A DNA stretch of 37,823 nt from an uncultured Elioraea sp. Its GTDB lineage: Bacteria > Pseudomonadota > Alphaproteobacteria > Acetobacterales > Acetobacteraceae. Every line of letters begins with the position of its first letter. Within the stretch, counting starts at the first letter, position 1. The position numbers and the translations under genes were made by a program. Below are positions 1 to 7,700 of the stretch, in pieces. The notes under the pieces were generated by a model. That model did no database searches. It saw only the letters and a program-made list of their open reading frames with translations, and was not told the DNA's origin. Location of the stretch: the NCBI GenBank assembly GCA_937928775.1, contig CALFVI010000074.1, positions 1 to 37,823 of the forward strand, given 5' to 3'.

Positions 1-595
1 GCTCCGCTCGCTCGACCGGAGGCAGAACGCCGTCGGCATTCTCGCCCAGTTCCGTCCGCCACGGCCGCCAGCGCTCCATCCCGTAAAGCGTGCCAACGAG
101 CAGCGCAGCGAAACCGAGTGCGAGCGGCCAGAACGGCAGGCCGAGCAGGCCATGCAGGGTGAGCTTGCCAGGCGAACCGGTGAGCAAGATCGGGCGCAGG
201 GTCGGCTCGAGGTAGGCGAAAGTGAGCGCCCCAGAGAGCCCGCCCAGCAGGGTGACGATGGCGTCGCGGTAGCCGACCCCGACTTGGGCCAAAATGGTGC
301 CCGGGCACGCGCCAGCCAGCGTGATGCCGACCCCGGCGAGGAAGCCGCCAAGGAGCTGCGCACCATACAGGGTCGCCTTCGGATCAAGCTTGGGAATGAT
401 GCCCGTCAGCTGCCCTAGCGCGAGCACGACCAGACCCGAGGCGACGGCGGCGAGGAAGATGCGCAACATCAGGAAATTGCGCATCTGCATCTGGCCGACG
501 ATCACGCCGGGCTCAAACACGCGACTCTTCTCGAGCAGGACGCCGAAGGCGATACCCATCACGAGGCCAAGGCCGATGGCGGCGATGATGCTCAT
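1..595 (-). CDS. YeeE/YedE family sulfur-compound transporter, first half (partial, runs off left edge)
   Basis: Polytopic inner-membrane protein of the YeeE/YedE (DUF395) family. Members import thiosulfate or move other small sulfur compounds, often as two half-size proteins. The ATG at 595 begins MSIIAAIGLG. Several hydrophobic stretches follow, and the family motif GACPGT lies at residues 95-100, where a conserved cysteine is thought to handle the sulfur group. There is no in-frame stop before position 1, so the C-terminus is missing (198 codons visible). It lies 27 bp downstream of a second half-size YeeE/YedE gene on the same strand, so the two are probably one transcript and one heteromeric transporter (PmpA/PmpB-like arrangement). 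The adjacent ArsR regulator supports sulfide-linked control. The substrate is inferred. Confidence 0.85.
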   Translation of the reverse strand, partial: MSIIAAIGLGLVMGIAFGVLLEKSRVFEPGVIVGQMQMRNFLMLRIFLAAVASGLVVLALGQLTGIIPKLDPKATLYGAQLLGGFLAGVGITLAGACPGTILAQVGVGYRDAIVTLLGGLSGALTFAYLEPTLRPILLTGSPGKLTLHGLLGLPFWPLALGFAALLVGTLYGMERWRPWRTELGENADGVLPPVERAE

Positions 596-622
596 GGTCG
601 TCTCTCCTCAAGCTCTGCCCGC

Positions 623-1141
623 TCAACGCACAGGCTTAAGCAGCATCGCGGTGGCGATGCCGCCGGCGAACATTGCGGCCACGGCGATGAAGCCGGAGAC
701 GGCCAGCTGGGCGATGCCCGAGATCCCGTGTCCGGACGTGCAACCGTCTGCCAAGCGGGCGCCGAACAGCAGGATGAAGCCGCCGAGGAAGGCCAACGCG
801 AAGCGTGTCGCCGGGCTCTTCGTCCCGAGCGCGCGCGCCCAAACTGGAGAGGGAGCGGAGCGGCGGGTGCCAGAGAGTGTGGCGGAGAGGAAGGCGCCGA
901 CAGCGATGCCGCCAACGAGGGCGACCTGCCACCAGTTCTTCGCCCCGTCGAGATACTTGCCAGCATAGGAGAGCGCCCGGATCCCCGGATCGACCCATTC
1001 CGCAAGCGAGGCCGAAACGGTGACGTAGGAGGACGAGGCGCCGAGTGCTGTGCCGAGGAAGATGAACGCCGGCACCTGGAGAAGCCCGATCAGCGCGCCG
1101 GCGAGGTATGGCGACCAGGCTTTGTCCGTCAACCTGACCAT
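623..1141 (-). CDS. YeeE/YedE family sulfur-compound transporter, second half
   Basis: Half-size YeeE/YedE (DUF395) membrane protein, 172 residues, complete. The start at 1141 (MVRLTDKAW) is chosen because an AAGGAGGG ribosome site lies about 6-8 bases upstream; an upstream in-frame start would add residues with no family character. The motif GCTSGHG at residues 133-139 (within GARLADGCTSGHGISG) is the hallmark of the family and carries the conserved cysteine. Hydrophobic segments near 12-32, 72-90, 115-130 and 145-168 fit an integral membrane protein. It is first in the minus-strand operon, followed by the other half-transporter, and is transcribed from the promoter at 1222-1250 that overlaps a palindrome. 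Role: probably moves thiosulfate, persulfide or a related species across the inner membrane; the exact substrate is not visible. Confidence 0.9.
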   Translation of the reverse strand: MVRLTDKAWSPYLAGALIGLLQVPAFIFLGTALGASSSYVTVSASLAEWVDPGIRALSYAGKYLDGAKNWWQVALVGGIAVGAFLSATLSGTRRSAPSPVWARALGTKSPATRFALAFLGGFILLFGARLADGCTSGHGISGIAQLAVSGFIAVAAMFAGGIATAMLLKPVR

Positions 1142-1179
1142 GTGGTTTTCCCTCCTTGCCCCTTGCGTCGAAGGACTGA

Positions 1180-1213
1180 CACGAGGCACCCTCTTTCACG
1201 AGGCACCCTCTTT
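1180..1213. repeat. Perfect tandem duplication of a 17-bp unit
   Basis: The 17-bp unit CACGAGGCACCCTCTTT occurs at 1180-1196 and again at 1197-1213 with no mismatch and no spacer. It lies between the predicted minus-strand promoter (−10 at 1222-1227) and the ribosome site of the YeeE/YedE operon, so it would be in that operon's 5' untranslated leader. The perfect identity implies a recent slippage or duplication event. A function is not shown. Confidence 0.95.
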
Positions 1214-1221
1214 GCGTGAAG

Positions 1222-1250
1222 CATATATTCCTTCAAACCTTCGAAGGCAA
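1222..1250 (-). promoter_or_regulatory. Predicted promoter of the YeeE/YedE operon
   Basis: Read on the minus strand, a −35-like TTGCCT (complement of 1245-1250) is followed after exactly 17 bases by a −10-like TATATG (complement of 1222-1227). Each hexamer matches four of six consensus positions. The region is unusually AT-rich for this window. Transcription would start near 1215, giving a leader that contains the 17-bp tandem repeat. Confidence 0.45.
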
Positions 1251-1254
1251 GAAG
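1231..1254. promoter_or_regulatory. Candidate ArsR/BigR-type operator palindrome
   Basis: The core CCTTCGAAGG (1238-1247) is a perfect 10-bp palindrome. It is flanked symmetrically by CTTC (1231-1234) and GAAG (1251-1254), each three bases from the core, giving a 24-bp interrupted palindrome. It covers the −35 element and spacer of the divergent operon's promoter, where a bound ArsR-family dimer would block RNA polymerase. The regulator gene starts 45 bp away, so autoregulation is likely. The sequence differs from published BigR and SqrR boxes as I recall them, so the assignment is by position and symmetry. Confidence 0.5.
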
Positions 1255-1299
1255 TTTCAAGCGTCGGACACGGGCCGGGAAACCTGAGGAAGGACCACC

Positions 1300-1632
1300 A
1301 TGGACGTCTCGATGCTGGATGCCGCGGCACTCGACGAACGGGCCGAAGCCGCTGCTGAACTGCTGAAGTCGCTCGCCAATCCGGTGCGGCTGAAGATCCT
1401 CTGCGCGCTCGTCGACGGCGAACGCTCGGTCGGCGCGCTCGCCGAGGCGATCGGCGTGCGCGAGACGGTGGTCAGCCAGCACCTGATGCGCCTGCGCGCC
1501 GAAGGCCTCGTGCGCAACCGGCGTGAGCGGACGACGGTGTACTACGCGCTGAACGACGGCCCGGCGCTCGGCATCATGCGCGTACTGTACGAGTCGTTCT
1601 GCCCTCGCCCCGCCGCCGCGGCCGCGGAGTAG
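1300..1632 (+). CDS. ArsR-family transcriptional regulator, BigR/SqrR-like persulfide sensor
   Basis: A 110-residue winged-helix repressor. The N-terminal SLANPVRLKILCAL (24-37) and the recognition region VGALAEAIGVRETVVSQHLMRLRAEGLV (44-71) are typical ArsR helix-turn-helix elements, and the wing is RRERTTVYYAL (74-84). It has only two cysteines, C35 and C101, 66 residues apart. From family knowledge this equals the spacing of the redox pair in BigR (C42/C108) and SqrR (C41/C107), which form a tetrasulfide link in response to sulfide. No metal-binding CVC motif is present, which argues against arsenic sensing. A strong AGGAAGGA site precedes the ATG. It is divergent from two sulfur transporters, the expected targets. 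Oligomerisation and ligand are inferred. Confidence 0.88.
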   Translation: MDVSMLDAAALDERAEAAAELLKSLANPVRLKILCALVDGERSVGALAEAIGVRETVVSQHLMRLRAEGLVRNRRERTTVYYALNDGPALGIMRVLYESFCPRPAAAAAE

Positions 1633-1642
1633 TCGCCCCCTT

Positions 1643-2566
1643 TCAGAGCGGGCGGCGGATCGCCTGCTGCAGTTCCCCGATGACGCCGCGGCGGAACGCA
1701 AGCACGCAGCCGACGAAGATCACGCCCTGGATCACCGTCACCCACGCCCCGAACTGCGCAAGTTCCGCCTGCAAGGTGACGATGATGAGCGCTCCCACGA
1801 CGGGTCCGAACATGGTGCCGATGCCACCGAGGAGCGTCATCAGCACCGCCTCGCCGCTCATCGGCCAGTTCACGTCGGTCAGAGTGGCAATCTGGAACAC
1901 GATCGCCTTCGTGCCACCGGCGATGCCGGCGATGGCCGCCGACAGCACGAAGGCCAGGAGCTTGTAGTCGTCGCTACGGTAGCCGAGCGAAATCGCGCGC
2001 GCTTCATTGTCGCGGATCGCCTTCAGAACCTGGCCGAAGGGGCTGTGCACAATGCGATAGAGGAAAAGGAAGCCGGCGAGGAAGAGCCCGGCCACCACCC
2101 AATAGAGGGTGAAATCGGGGGCGAGGTCGAGCACGCCGAGCAACGCGCCCCGCGGCACCGCCTGGATGCCATCCTCGCCCCCCGTGAACGGCGCTTGCAC
2201 GCAGAAGAAATACACCATCTGCGCGAGCGCAAGCGTGATCATTGCGAAATAGATGCCCTGCCGGCGGATGGCGAGATAGCCGAAGGCCGTGCCGAGTATG
2301 GTGGCGGTCAGCCCGCCTGTGAGAATGGCGAGTTCGGGCGTAAAGCCCCAGATCTTCGCCGCATGCGCGGACAGATACGACCCCATGCCGAAATAGGCGG
2401 CATGGCCGAAACTGAGCAGCCCCGCATAACCGAGCAGCAAGTTGAAGGCGCAGGCGTAGAGTGCGAAGCACAGCACCTTCATCACATAGACGGGAAAGAG
2501 AATGAAAGGTGCTGCCGCGATGAAAGCGACCAGCAGCGCAAGGGCGATGGCCTGAGAGCGCGGCAT
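1643..2566 (-). CDS. livM: Branched-chain amino acid-type ABC transporter, LivM permease
   Basis: A 307-residue inner-membrane permease of the LivM type, the second translocation subunit of a HAAT-family importer. The conserved block LLLGYAGLLSFGHAAYFGMG (43-62) and the later DNEARAISLGYRS segment, the loop that contacts the ATPase, identify it. About eight to ten hydrophobic helices are visible. It starts 5 bp after the livH stop, so the two are translationally close, and it is the last gene of the minus-strand operon. It converges on the ArsR regulator with only 10 bp between the stops and no clear terminator hairpin. The substrate may be an amino acid, amide, urea or aromatic acid; the sequence does not decide. 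Confidence 0.92.
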   Translation of the reverse strand: MPRSQAIALALLVAFIAAAPFILFPVYVMKVLCFALYACAFNLLLGYAGLLSFGHAAYFGMGSYLSAHAAKIWGFTPELAILTGGLTATILGTAFGYLAIRRQGIYFAMITLALAQMVYFFCVQAPFTGGEDGIQAVPRGALLGVLDLAPDFTLYWVVAGLFLAGFLFLYRIVHSPFGQVLKAIRDNEARAISLGYRSDDYKLLAFVLSAAIAGIAGGTKAIVFQIATLTDVNWPMSGEAVLMTLLGGIGTMFGPVVGALIIVTLQAELAQFGAWVTVIQGVIFVGCVLAFRRGVIGELQQAIRRPL

Positions 2567-2571
2567 CGGCG

Positions 2572-3456
2572 TCAGGCCCGACCGAACAGCCCCGTGGGGC
2601 GAACGAGCAGCACAATCGCCATGATCACGAACACCACGGTCGCTGAGGCCTCCGGATAGTAGACGCGGGTGAAGCCCTCGATCACGCCGAGGATGTAGCC
2701 GGTGACGATGGAGCCGAGGATCGAACCCATGCCCCCGATGACCACCACGGCGAAGACAATAATGATGAAGTTCGCCCCCATCGCTGGGTTTACGCTATAG
2801 ACAGGCGCGGCGAGCACGCCGGCAAAGGCGGCGAGCGCCACGCCAGCGCCATAGGTCGCGGTCATCATCAGCGGCACGTTGATGCCGAAAGCCTGCACGA
2901 GCTGCGGCCGCTCCACCGCAGCGCGCAGATAGGAACCAAGCTTCGTCTTCTCGATCGCGTACCAGGTGCCGAAGCAGACGACGAGCGAGACGATGACGAT
3001 CCAGAACCGGTAGGCCGGCATCAGCATGTAGCCGAGATCAACAGGGGGAATGCGGAACGCCTCAGGGACCTGGTAGGGAAGCCCCGAAGAGCCGAAGGCG
3101 TTGCGCATCGTGCCTTCGATGATGAGCGCAAGGCCGAAGGTGAGCAGAAGCCCATAGAGGTGGTCGAGCTTGTAGAGGCGCGCGATCATCGTCCGCTCGA
3201 TCACGACGCCGAGAAGACCGACGATGAGGGGGGCAAGAACGAGCGCGCCCCAGTACCCGATGCCGGCCCAGTTCAAAAGCATCCAGGCAACGAAAGCGCC
3301 CAGCATGAACTGCGCGCCGTGCGCGAAGTTCACCACGTTCAGCATGCCGAAGATGACGGCGAGCCCGAGCGAGAGGATGGCATAGAAGGCGCCGTTGACG
3401 AGCCCGAGCGTACCTTGCTGCAGGAACGGTTCGAGTTCGTACCAGAGTTCGCTCAT
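2572..3456 (-). CDS. livH: Branched-chain amino acid-type ABC transporter, LivH permease
   Basis: A 294-residue LivH-type permease. The start MSELWYELEPFLQQGTLGLV is followed by the diagnostic NGAFYAILSLGLAVIFGMLN (21-40) and VVNFAHGAQFMLGAF. Multiple membrane segments and the coupling stretch TKLGSYLRAAVERPQLVQAFGIN are present. It pairs with LivM to form the membrane channel energised by LivF and LivG. It is separated from the upstream binding-protein gene by 81 bp containing a 10-bp perfect stem-loop, which may lower permease expression relative to the binding protein. Confidence 0.92.
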   Translation of the reverse strand: MSELWYELEPFLQQGTLGLVNGAFYAILSLGLAVIFGMLNVVNFAHGAQFMLGAFVAWMLLNWAGIGYWGALVLAPLIVGLLGVVIERTMIARLYKLDHLYGLLLTFGLALIIEGTMRNAFGSSGLPYQVPEAFRIPPVDLGYMLMPAYRFWIVIVSLVVCFGTWYAIEKTKLGSYLRAAVERPQLVQAFGINVPLMMTATYGAGVALAAFAGVLAAPVYSVNPAMGANFIIIVFAVVVIGGMGSILGSIVTGYILGVIEGFTRVYYPEASATVVFVIMAIVLLVRPTGLFGRA

Positions 3457-3501
3457 GCGCGGCGCAGTGGCTGACGGAGGAAGGGACGGGGGGGAAGCGG
3501 C

Positions 3502-3529
3502 GGCGGAGGCGAGGCAGGCCGCCTCCGCC
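3502..3529 (-). promoter_or_regulatory. Strong intercistronic stem-loop between binding protein and permease genes
   Basis: GGCGGAGGCG (3502-3511) and CGCCTCCGCC (3520-3529) are perfect 10-bp inverted arms around an 8-base loop. In the transcript the hairpin lies just after the binding-protein stop codon (3538) and before livH (start 3456). There is no following U-run, so it is more likely a 3' mRNA stabiliser or partial terminator than a full terminator. Such structures in ABC operons are known to keep binding-protein levels above those of the permeases. Confidence 0.7.
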
Positions 3530-3537
3530 TCGGCCGG

Positions 3538-4782
3538 TCAGGTGCGGACGAGAGGACAGCCACCCTCGTTGAGGGGCCGGAATGCCTGATCGGCGGGAAT
3601 GGTCTGCAGCAGCTTATAGTAGTCCCAGGGTCCCCGGGACTCCTGCGGCGACTTCACCTCGAATAGATAAGCAGGGTGGATCTTTCGCCCATCCTGGCGG
3701 ATCGTTCCCTTGCCGAAGCAGATGTCGTCGGTCGGCATCGCCTTCATCCGCTCCACCACAGCGGCACCCGAAGCCTTCGCCGCCTGAACACCCATCGCCT
3801 CGACCGCCTTCAGGTAGTGCAGCACGGCGGAGTAGCAGCCGGCGTGGACCATCGAGGGCCGCACGTCGTTCGGCATCCGCCCCAGCCGGCGGGTGAACTC
3901 GCGCGTATTATCGTTCAGGTCCCAATAGAAGGTCGCGGTCAGCACAAGGCCCTGCGCGGTCTGCAGGCCGAGTGCGTGCACGTCGGAGATGAACACGAGC
4001 AGCCCGGCCAGTTTCTGCCCGCGCCGGGTGATGCCGAACTCAGCGGCCTGCTTGATCGAGTTGATCGTGTCGCCGCCCGCATTGGCAAGCCCGATCACCT
4101 GTGCCCGGCTCCTCTGCGCCTGGACGAGGAAGGAGGAGAAGTCGGTCGTGCCGGGGAACGGCGTGCGCACGCCACCCAGCACCTCGCCGCCTGCGGCGCG
4201 GACGAAGTTCGACACGTCGCGTTCGAGGGCATGGCCGAAGGCATAGTCGGCGGTGATGAAGAACCAGGTTCGCCCGCCGGCCGCCACTGTCGCTCCACCC
4301 GTGCCGCGGGCGAGCATCCAGGTGTCGTAGGTCCAGTGGATGGTGTTAGGCGAACAGGCGGAGCCGGTGAGATCCGAGGTCGCTGCCCCCGAAACAAGCA
4401 GGACCTTGTTCCGCTCGCGGCAGAGCGTGTTCACGGCGAGCGCGACCGAGGAGGTCGGCACATCGACGATGACGTCGAACCCGTCGCGGTCGAGCCACTG
4501 GCGAACGATGGTGGAACCGACATCTGGCTTGTTCTGGTGGTCGGCTTCCGCCACCTCGACGTTGACGCCGCGCGTGGTGATGCCGCTCTCCTGCACGGCG
4601 AGCCGAACCGCCTGGGTTGATCCGGGCCCCGACAGATCGCGATAGAGGCCCGATTGGTCGTTCAGCACGCCGATCCGGATGGTGTTGGCGGCCTGCGCGC
4701 GGGCGTGGCGCAGCGGCGTGACCAGCGGCAGGGCGCCTGCGGCGGCGGTGCCTGTCAGAAGCGTGCGGCGTGTGATGCTCAT
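3538..4782 (-). CDS. ABC transporter periplasmic substrate-binding protein (LivJ/LivK-like, Tat signal)
   Basis: A 414-residue type I periplasmic binding protein. The N-terminus SITRRTLLTGTAAAGALPLV carries a twin-arginine motif (R5-R6) and a hydrophobic core, with likely cleavage near HARAQA (residues 26-31), so export is probably by the Tat pathway. The mature part begins NTIRIGVLNDQSGLYRDLSGPGS, the usual opening of LivJ/amide-binding proteins. The gene lies between the ATPase and permease genes, 31 bp after livF and 81 bp before livH. Tat export of a binding protein suggests cytoplasmic folding, which is common in this subfamily. Ligand unknown: relatives bind branched amino acids, amides, urea or aromatic acids. 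Confidence 0.92.
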   Translation of the reverse strand: MSITRRTLLTGTAAAGALPLVTPLRHARAQAANTIRIGVLNDQSGLYRDLSGPGSTQAVRLAVQESGITTRGVNVEVAEADHQNKPDVGSTIVRQWLDRDGFDVIVDVPTSSVALAVNTLCRERNKVLLVSGAATSDLTGSACSPNTIHWTYDTWMLARGTGGATVAAGGRTWFFITADYAFGHALERDVSNFVRAAGGEVLGGVRTPFPGTTDFSSFLVQAQRSRAQVIGLANAGGDTINSIKQAAEFGITRRGQKLAGLLVFISDVHALGLQTAQGLVLTATFYWDLNDNTREFTRRLGRMPNDVRPSMVHAGCYSAVLHYLKAVEAMGVQAAKASGAAVVERMKAMPTDDICFGKGTIRQDGRKIHPAYLFEVKSPQESRGPWDYYKLLQTIPADQAFRPLNEGGCPLVRT

Positions 4783-4813
4783 CTCTTGGACTCCCTCTCC
4801 TAGTGCGACCGCG

Positions 4814-5506
4814 TCAGACGCCCAGGTAGGCGTGCAGGCGGTCCATATTCGCCTCCAGACGGCCGGCCGGAATCATGTCCACGATCCGCCCGTCCTCCAT
4901 CACATAGTGCCGATCGGCGAGCTTTTGCGCGAATCGGAAATTCTGTTCGACGAGGAGCACCGTCAGCCCGGCCTCCTTCAGTGCGCGGATGGTGCGTCCG
5001 ATCTGCTGGATGATCACCGGCGCGAGCCCCTCTGTCGGCTCATCGAGCAGCAGCAGTTTCGCGCCTGTGCGCATGATGCGCGCGATCGCCAGCATCTGCT
5101 GTTCTCCGCCCGACAGCTTCGTCCCCTGGCTGCCCAGCCTCTCCTTCAGGTTGGGAAACAGGGCGTAGATGCGATCGAGCGTGACACCCCCCGGTCCGAT
5201 CACGGGGGGCAGGAAAAGGTTCTCCTTCACGGTCAGCGAGGCGAATATCCCGCGCTCCTCCGGGCACCAGGCGATGCCGAGACGCGCGATGCGGTTGGGG
5301 GGAAGCGTGATTGTCTCGGTCCCCTGGAAGCGGACCGAGCCCTTGCGGCTCTCGAGCACCCCCATGATCGCCTTGATGGTCGTGCTCTTGCCAGCGCCGT
5401 TGCGACCGAGCAGCGTGACCACTTCGCCCTCGGCCACCTCGAGGTCGACACCGTGCAGCACGTGGCTCTCACCGTACCAGGCTTCCAGGCCGCTCACCTG
5501 AAGCAT
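4814..5506 (-). CDS. livF: ABC transporter ATP-binding protein LivF
   Basis: A 230-residue ATPase of the LivF type. Walker A GRNGAGKST (34-42), the ABC signature LSGGEQQ (131-137), and Walker B LLLLDEP (151-157) followed by TEGLAP are all intact, and the switch histidine position reads as Q in LLVEQNF, as is normal for LivF. The ATG at 5506 follows the livG stop by 7 bp. It forms the cytoplasmic ATPase pair with LivG. Family length and motif order are normal, with nothing degraded. Confidence 0.95.
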   Translation of the reverse strand: MLQVSGLEAWYGESHVLHGVDLEVAEGEVVTLLGRNGAGKSTTIKAIMGVLESRKGSVRFQGTETITLPPNRIARLGIAWCPEERGIFASLTVKENLFLPPVIGPGGVTLDRIYALFPNLKERLGSQGTKLSGGEQQMLAIARIMRTGAKLLLLDEPTEGLAPVIIQQIGRTIRALKEAGLTVLLVEQNFRFAQKLADRHYVMEDGRIVDMIPAGRLEANMDRLHAYLGV

Positions 5507-5513
5507 GGCGCCC

Positions 5514-6269
5514 TCAACCCTCCTCGGTGCCGAGATAGGCCGTCTTCACCTCGGGGTTGGCGCTGATCGCGGCGTAATCGCCCTCCGCCAGTACCTGGCC
5601 GCGGGTGAGAACGGTGATGGTGTCGGAAAGGCCTGCCACCACTTTCAGGTTGTGCTCGACGAGCAGGATAGTGCGGCCCGCGCGCACGCGGCGGATCAAC
5701 GCCACCACGCGGTCAACGTCCTCGTGCGTCATGCCGGCGGTTGGTTCGTCGAGCAGCATCAGTTTCGGTTCGAGCGCAAGGGTGGTGGCGATCTCGAGGG
5801 CGCGCTTGCGGCCGTATGGCAGCAGTCCTGCCGGCACGTTCTCGTAGCCGTCGAGGCCGACATCGGCAAGCAGCGCACGGGCGCGGTCTTCGTAGCGCGA
5901 CAGCAACGATTCCGACCGCCAGAAGTCGTAGGATCCGCCGCGGGCGCGCTGCAAGGCGACACGGACATTCTCCAGCACCGTGAGATGGGGAAAGACGGCT
6001 GAGATCTGGAAGCTTCGCACAATGCCGAGCCTCGCCACCTCTGCCGGTTTCAGCGCGGTGATGTCCCGCCCCTCGTAGCGGATGACGCCCCGTGTCGGCT
6101 GCAGGAACTTGGTCAGCAGGTTGAAGCAGGTGGTCTTGCCCGCGCCGTTTGGTCCAATGATCGCGTGCACGGTGCCGCGCCGGACGGTGAGTGCGACATC
6201 CTTCACCGCCACGAAACCGTGGAACTCTTTCGTCAGCCCTTCCGTTTCCAGAACGAAATCTCCACTCAA
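5514..6269 (-). CDS. livG: ABC transporter ATP-binding protein LivG (TTG start)
   Basis: A 251-residue ATPase of the LivG type and the first gene of the importer operon. Walker A GPNGAGKTT (39-47) and Walker B LMLLDEP followed by TAGM are intact; the switch region is LLVEHNL. The signature reads LPYGRKRALEIA rather than LSGGQ, a relaxed form common in LivG. The start is a TTG at 6267-6269, chosen because GGGAGG lies just upstream and no nearby in-frame ATG exists. TTG would be expected to lower translation. No convincing promoter was found in the GC-rich upstream stretch (6270-6462). Confidence 0.92.
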   Translation of the reverse strand: MSGDFVLETEGLTKEFHGFVAVKDVALTVRRGTVHAIIGPNGAGKTTCFNLLTKFLQPTRGVIRYEGRDITALKPAEVARLGIVRSFQISAVFPHLTVLENVRVALQRARGGSYDFWRSESLLSRYEDRARALLADVGLDGYENVPAGLLPYGRKRALEIATTLALEPKLMLLDEPTAGMTHEDVDRVVALIRRVRAGRTILLVEHNLKVVAGLSDTITVLTRGQVLAEGDYAAISANPEVKTAYLGTEEG

Positions 6270-6462
6270 GCGCTTCCTCCCTTCCTCTGCACGGTGCCAG
6301 GGCGGCAGCAGCGCTGCAAGCGGGCAAGCCGCGCCGGCGTGCCAACAGCACTCAGTCGGTCGCCGCCCCGGACAGGATCGGCGCCGCCTCTCCAGACATC
6401 CCGTCTGGGAAGGCGCTAATTGTCGCCTTCAGATGGTAGCCCTCCTCCCTCAACCGGTCACG

Positions 6463-6810
6463 CTAAACCCGTGCGAGGTCGGCGGGAAGGCCCGTCGGCG
6501 TGTCAGGCCAGCCCGGCTCGTCGTTGTTGATTGCCCGCCCCTTGTCGTCGATTGGGAAGCGCATCAAGTGAACGGGGAGCGCGCCCGCCGCCACGGCAGA
6601 GCGGATTGGTGCACGGATCCGCTCGCTGCGATCCTGGTCGAAGGTGGCTCCTGCAACGCCTCGATTTCCGCCTTGCGCGCGGCGGCGGCAGCCGCGGCCT
6701 CAGCCAGCGCGTTGCGCGCGCATTCCGCCTTGCGCACAGCGACGTCCGCGGCGCTCGGCCGCGGACTGGATCAGTTGGGCAGTTCGCTCCGTTATCGCGG
6801 CAGTCCTTTT
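6463..6810 (-). pseudogene. Frameshifted relic of an unrecognised protein gene
   Basis: The 702 bp between livG and the protease gene hold no intact gene. On the minus strand, pieces with coding-like composition lie in different frames. From about 6810 one frame reads ERTAQLIQSAAERR. From about 6745 to 6655 another frame reads AVRKAECARNALAEAAAAAA followed by ARKAEIEALQ, a likely coiled coil. From about 6653 to the TAG at 6463-6465 a third frame reads ATFDQDRSERIRAPIRSAV, then LPVHLMRFPIDDKGRAINND and EPGWPDTPTGLPADLARV. One missing base near 6654 and another shift near 6750 would join them. I do not recognise the family. The last 33 codons alone (ATG at 6564) could still be read. Confidence 0.45.
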
Positions 6811-6971
6811 CGGTTGCCGTCCGCCGAACCGATAGCACGATCTAGGCAGCGTGACCAACGCTCCCCTTGTCGGCCGGGCGAATCACCGCGTGCTGAGACG
6901 ACACCTGTTAACCGTTCTTTCATTGCAGCCAGGGAACGCTGGCTGGGTCGCTTCAGGAGGAGGCCCCGGCC

Positions 6972-7700
6972 ATGCGGCGCATACTTCCAGCCCTGCTGCT
7001 GCTCTTTACCTCGGCCTGCGCATCCTTGCCTGGACGCGAGGCCGCGAACACACCGGCGGAGGATGTAGCACGCAGGTCCTACGCCGCCGTGGTCATCGGC
7101 GCCCCGCCGCTCTTCGGCGGTTTAGGCTCCTCTGTCGCGATCGATCACCGGCACGTCCTCACCAACGCGCACGTGCTGCGTTTCGCTGGCTTGACGGTAG
7201 ACGACGTGACGCTGGTGCGCGACGACGGCGCGCGCGCCCCTGCCCGCCTCGTTGCGCGCAGCCCGGTGATGGACCTCGCGGTGTTGCGCATGCCGGAGGG
7301 TTTCCTCATGCCGGCCTCGTTTTCGCCGCGCTCGCTCAACCGCCATGAACCGGTCTGGGCTGCCGGGACCACCGCGGTCGGTCCTGGCGTCGCCGTCGGC
7401 AAGGTGATGGCGCCGCACGCCAGCCTCGCCCCGTTCGGCGAAGGGTTCACCGCCCGAATTGGTGCCCTCATGGGGTACTCAGGCGGACCCGTGGTCGGGC
7501 GGGACGGCGCGGTGGTCGGGCTCACAACAGCGCTCGTCAGCCCGGGGGCGGCGCCGGTCTTTGCGGCGCTGACGGGCACCGACCTGCAGGGCCTGCTCGC
7601 CAAGGATGGTCGGGAGGTGTTCGTGTTGGGCATCGGTCCAGCCCTGGCCGAGGCGCAGCGCCTGATCGCTGAGGCTGATCAGGGCGCATCTTTGCCCTGA
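6972..7700 (+). CDS. Trypsin-like serine protease, predicted lipoprotein
   Basis: A 242-residue secreted serine protease. The signal peptide MRRILPALLLLFTSAC ends in a lipobox with the lipid cysteine at C16, so it should be membrane-anchored. The catalytic triad is complete: H67 in LTNAHV, D101 in MDLAVL and S170 in GYSGGP, in the order and spacing of chymotrypsin/DegP-like proteases. There is no PDZ domain; the protein ends shortly after the protease fold. AGGAGG precedes the ATG. It is transcribed alone and the next gene starts 294 bp later. Probable role: envelope protein quality control or processing of exported proteins; the substrate is not apparent. Confidence 0.88.
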   Translation: MRRILPALLLLFTSACASLPGREAANTPAEDVARRSYAAVVIGAPPLFGGLGSSVAIDHRHVLTNAHVLRFAGLTVDDVTLVRDDGARAPARLVARSPVMDLAVLRMPEGFLMPASFSPRSLNRHEPVWAAGTTAVGPGVAVGKVMAPHASLAPFGEGFTARIGALMGYSGGPVVGRDGAVVGLTTALVSPGAAPVFAALTGTDLQGLLAKDGREVFVLGIGPALAEAQRLIAEADQGASLP

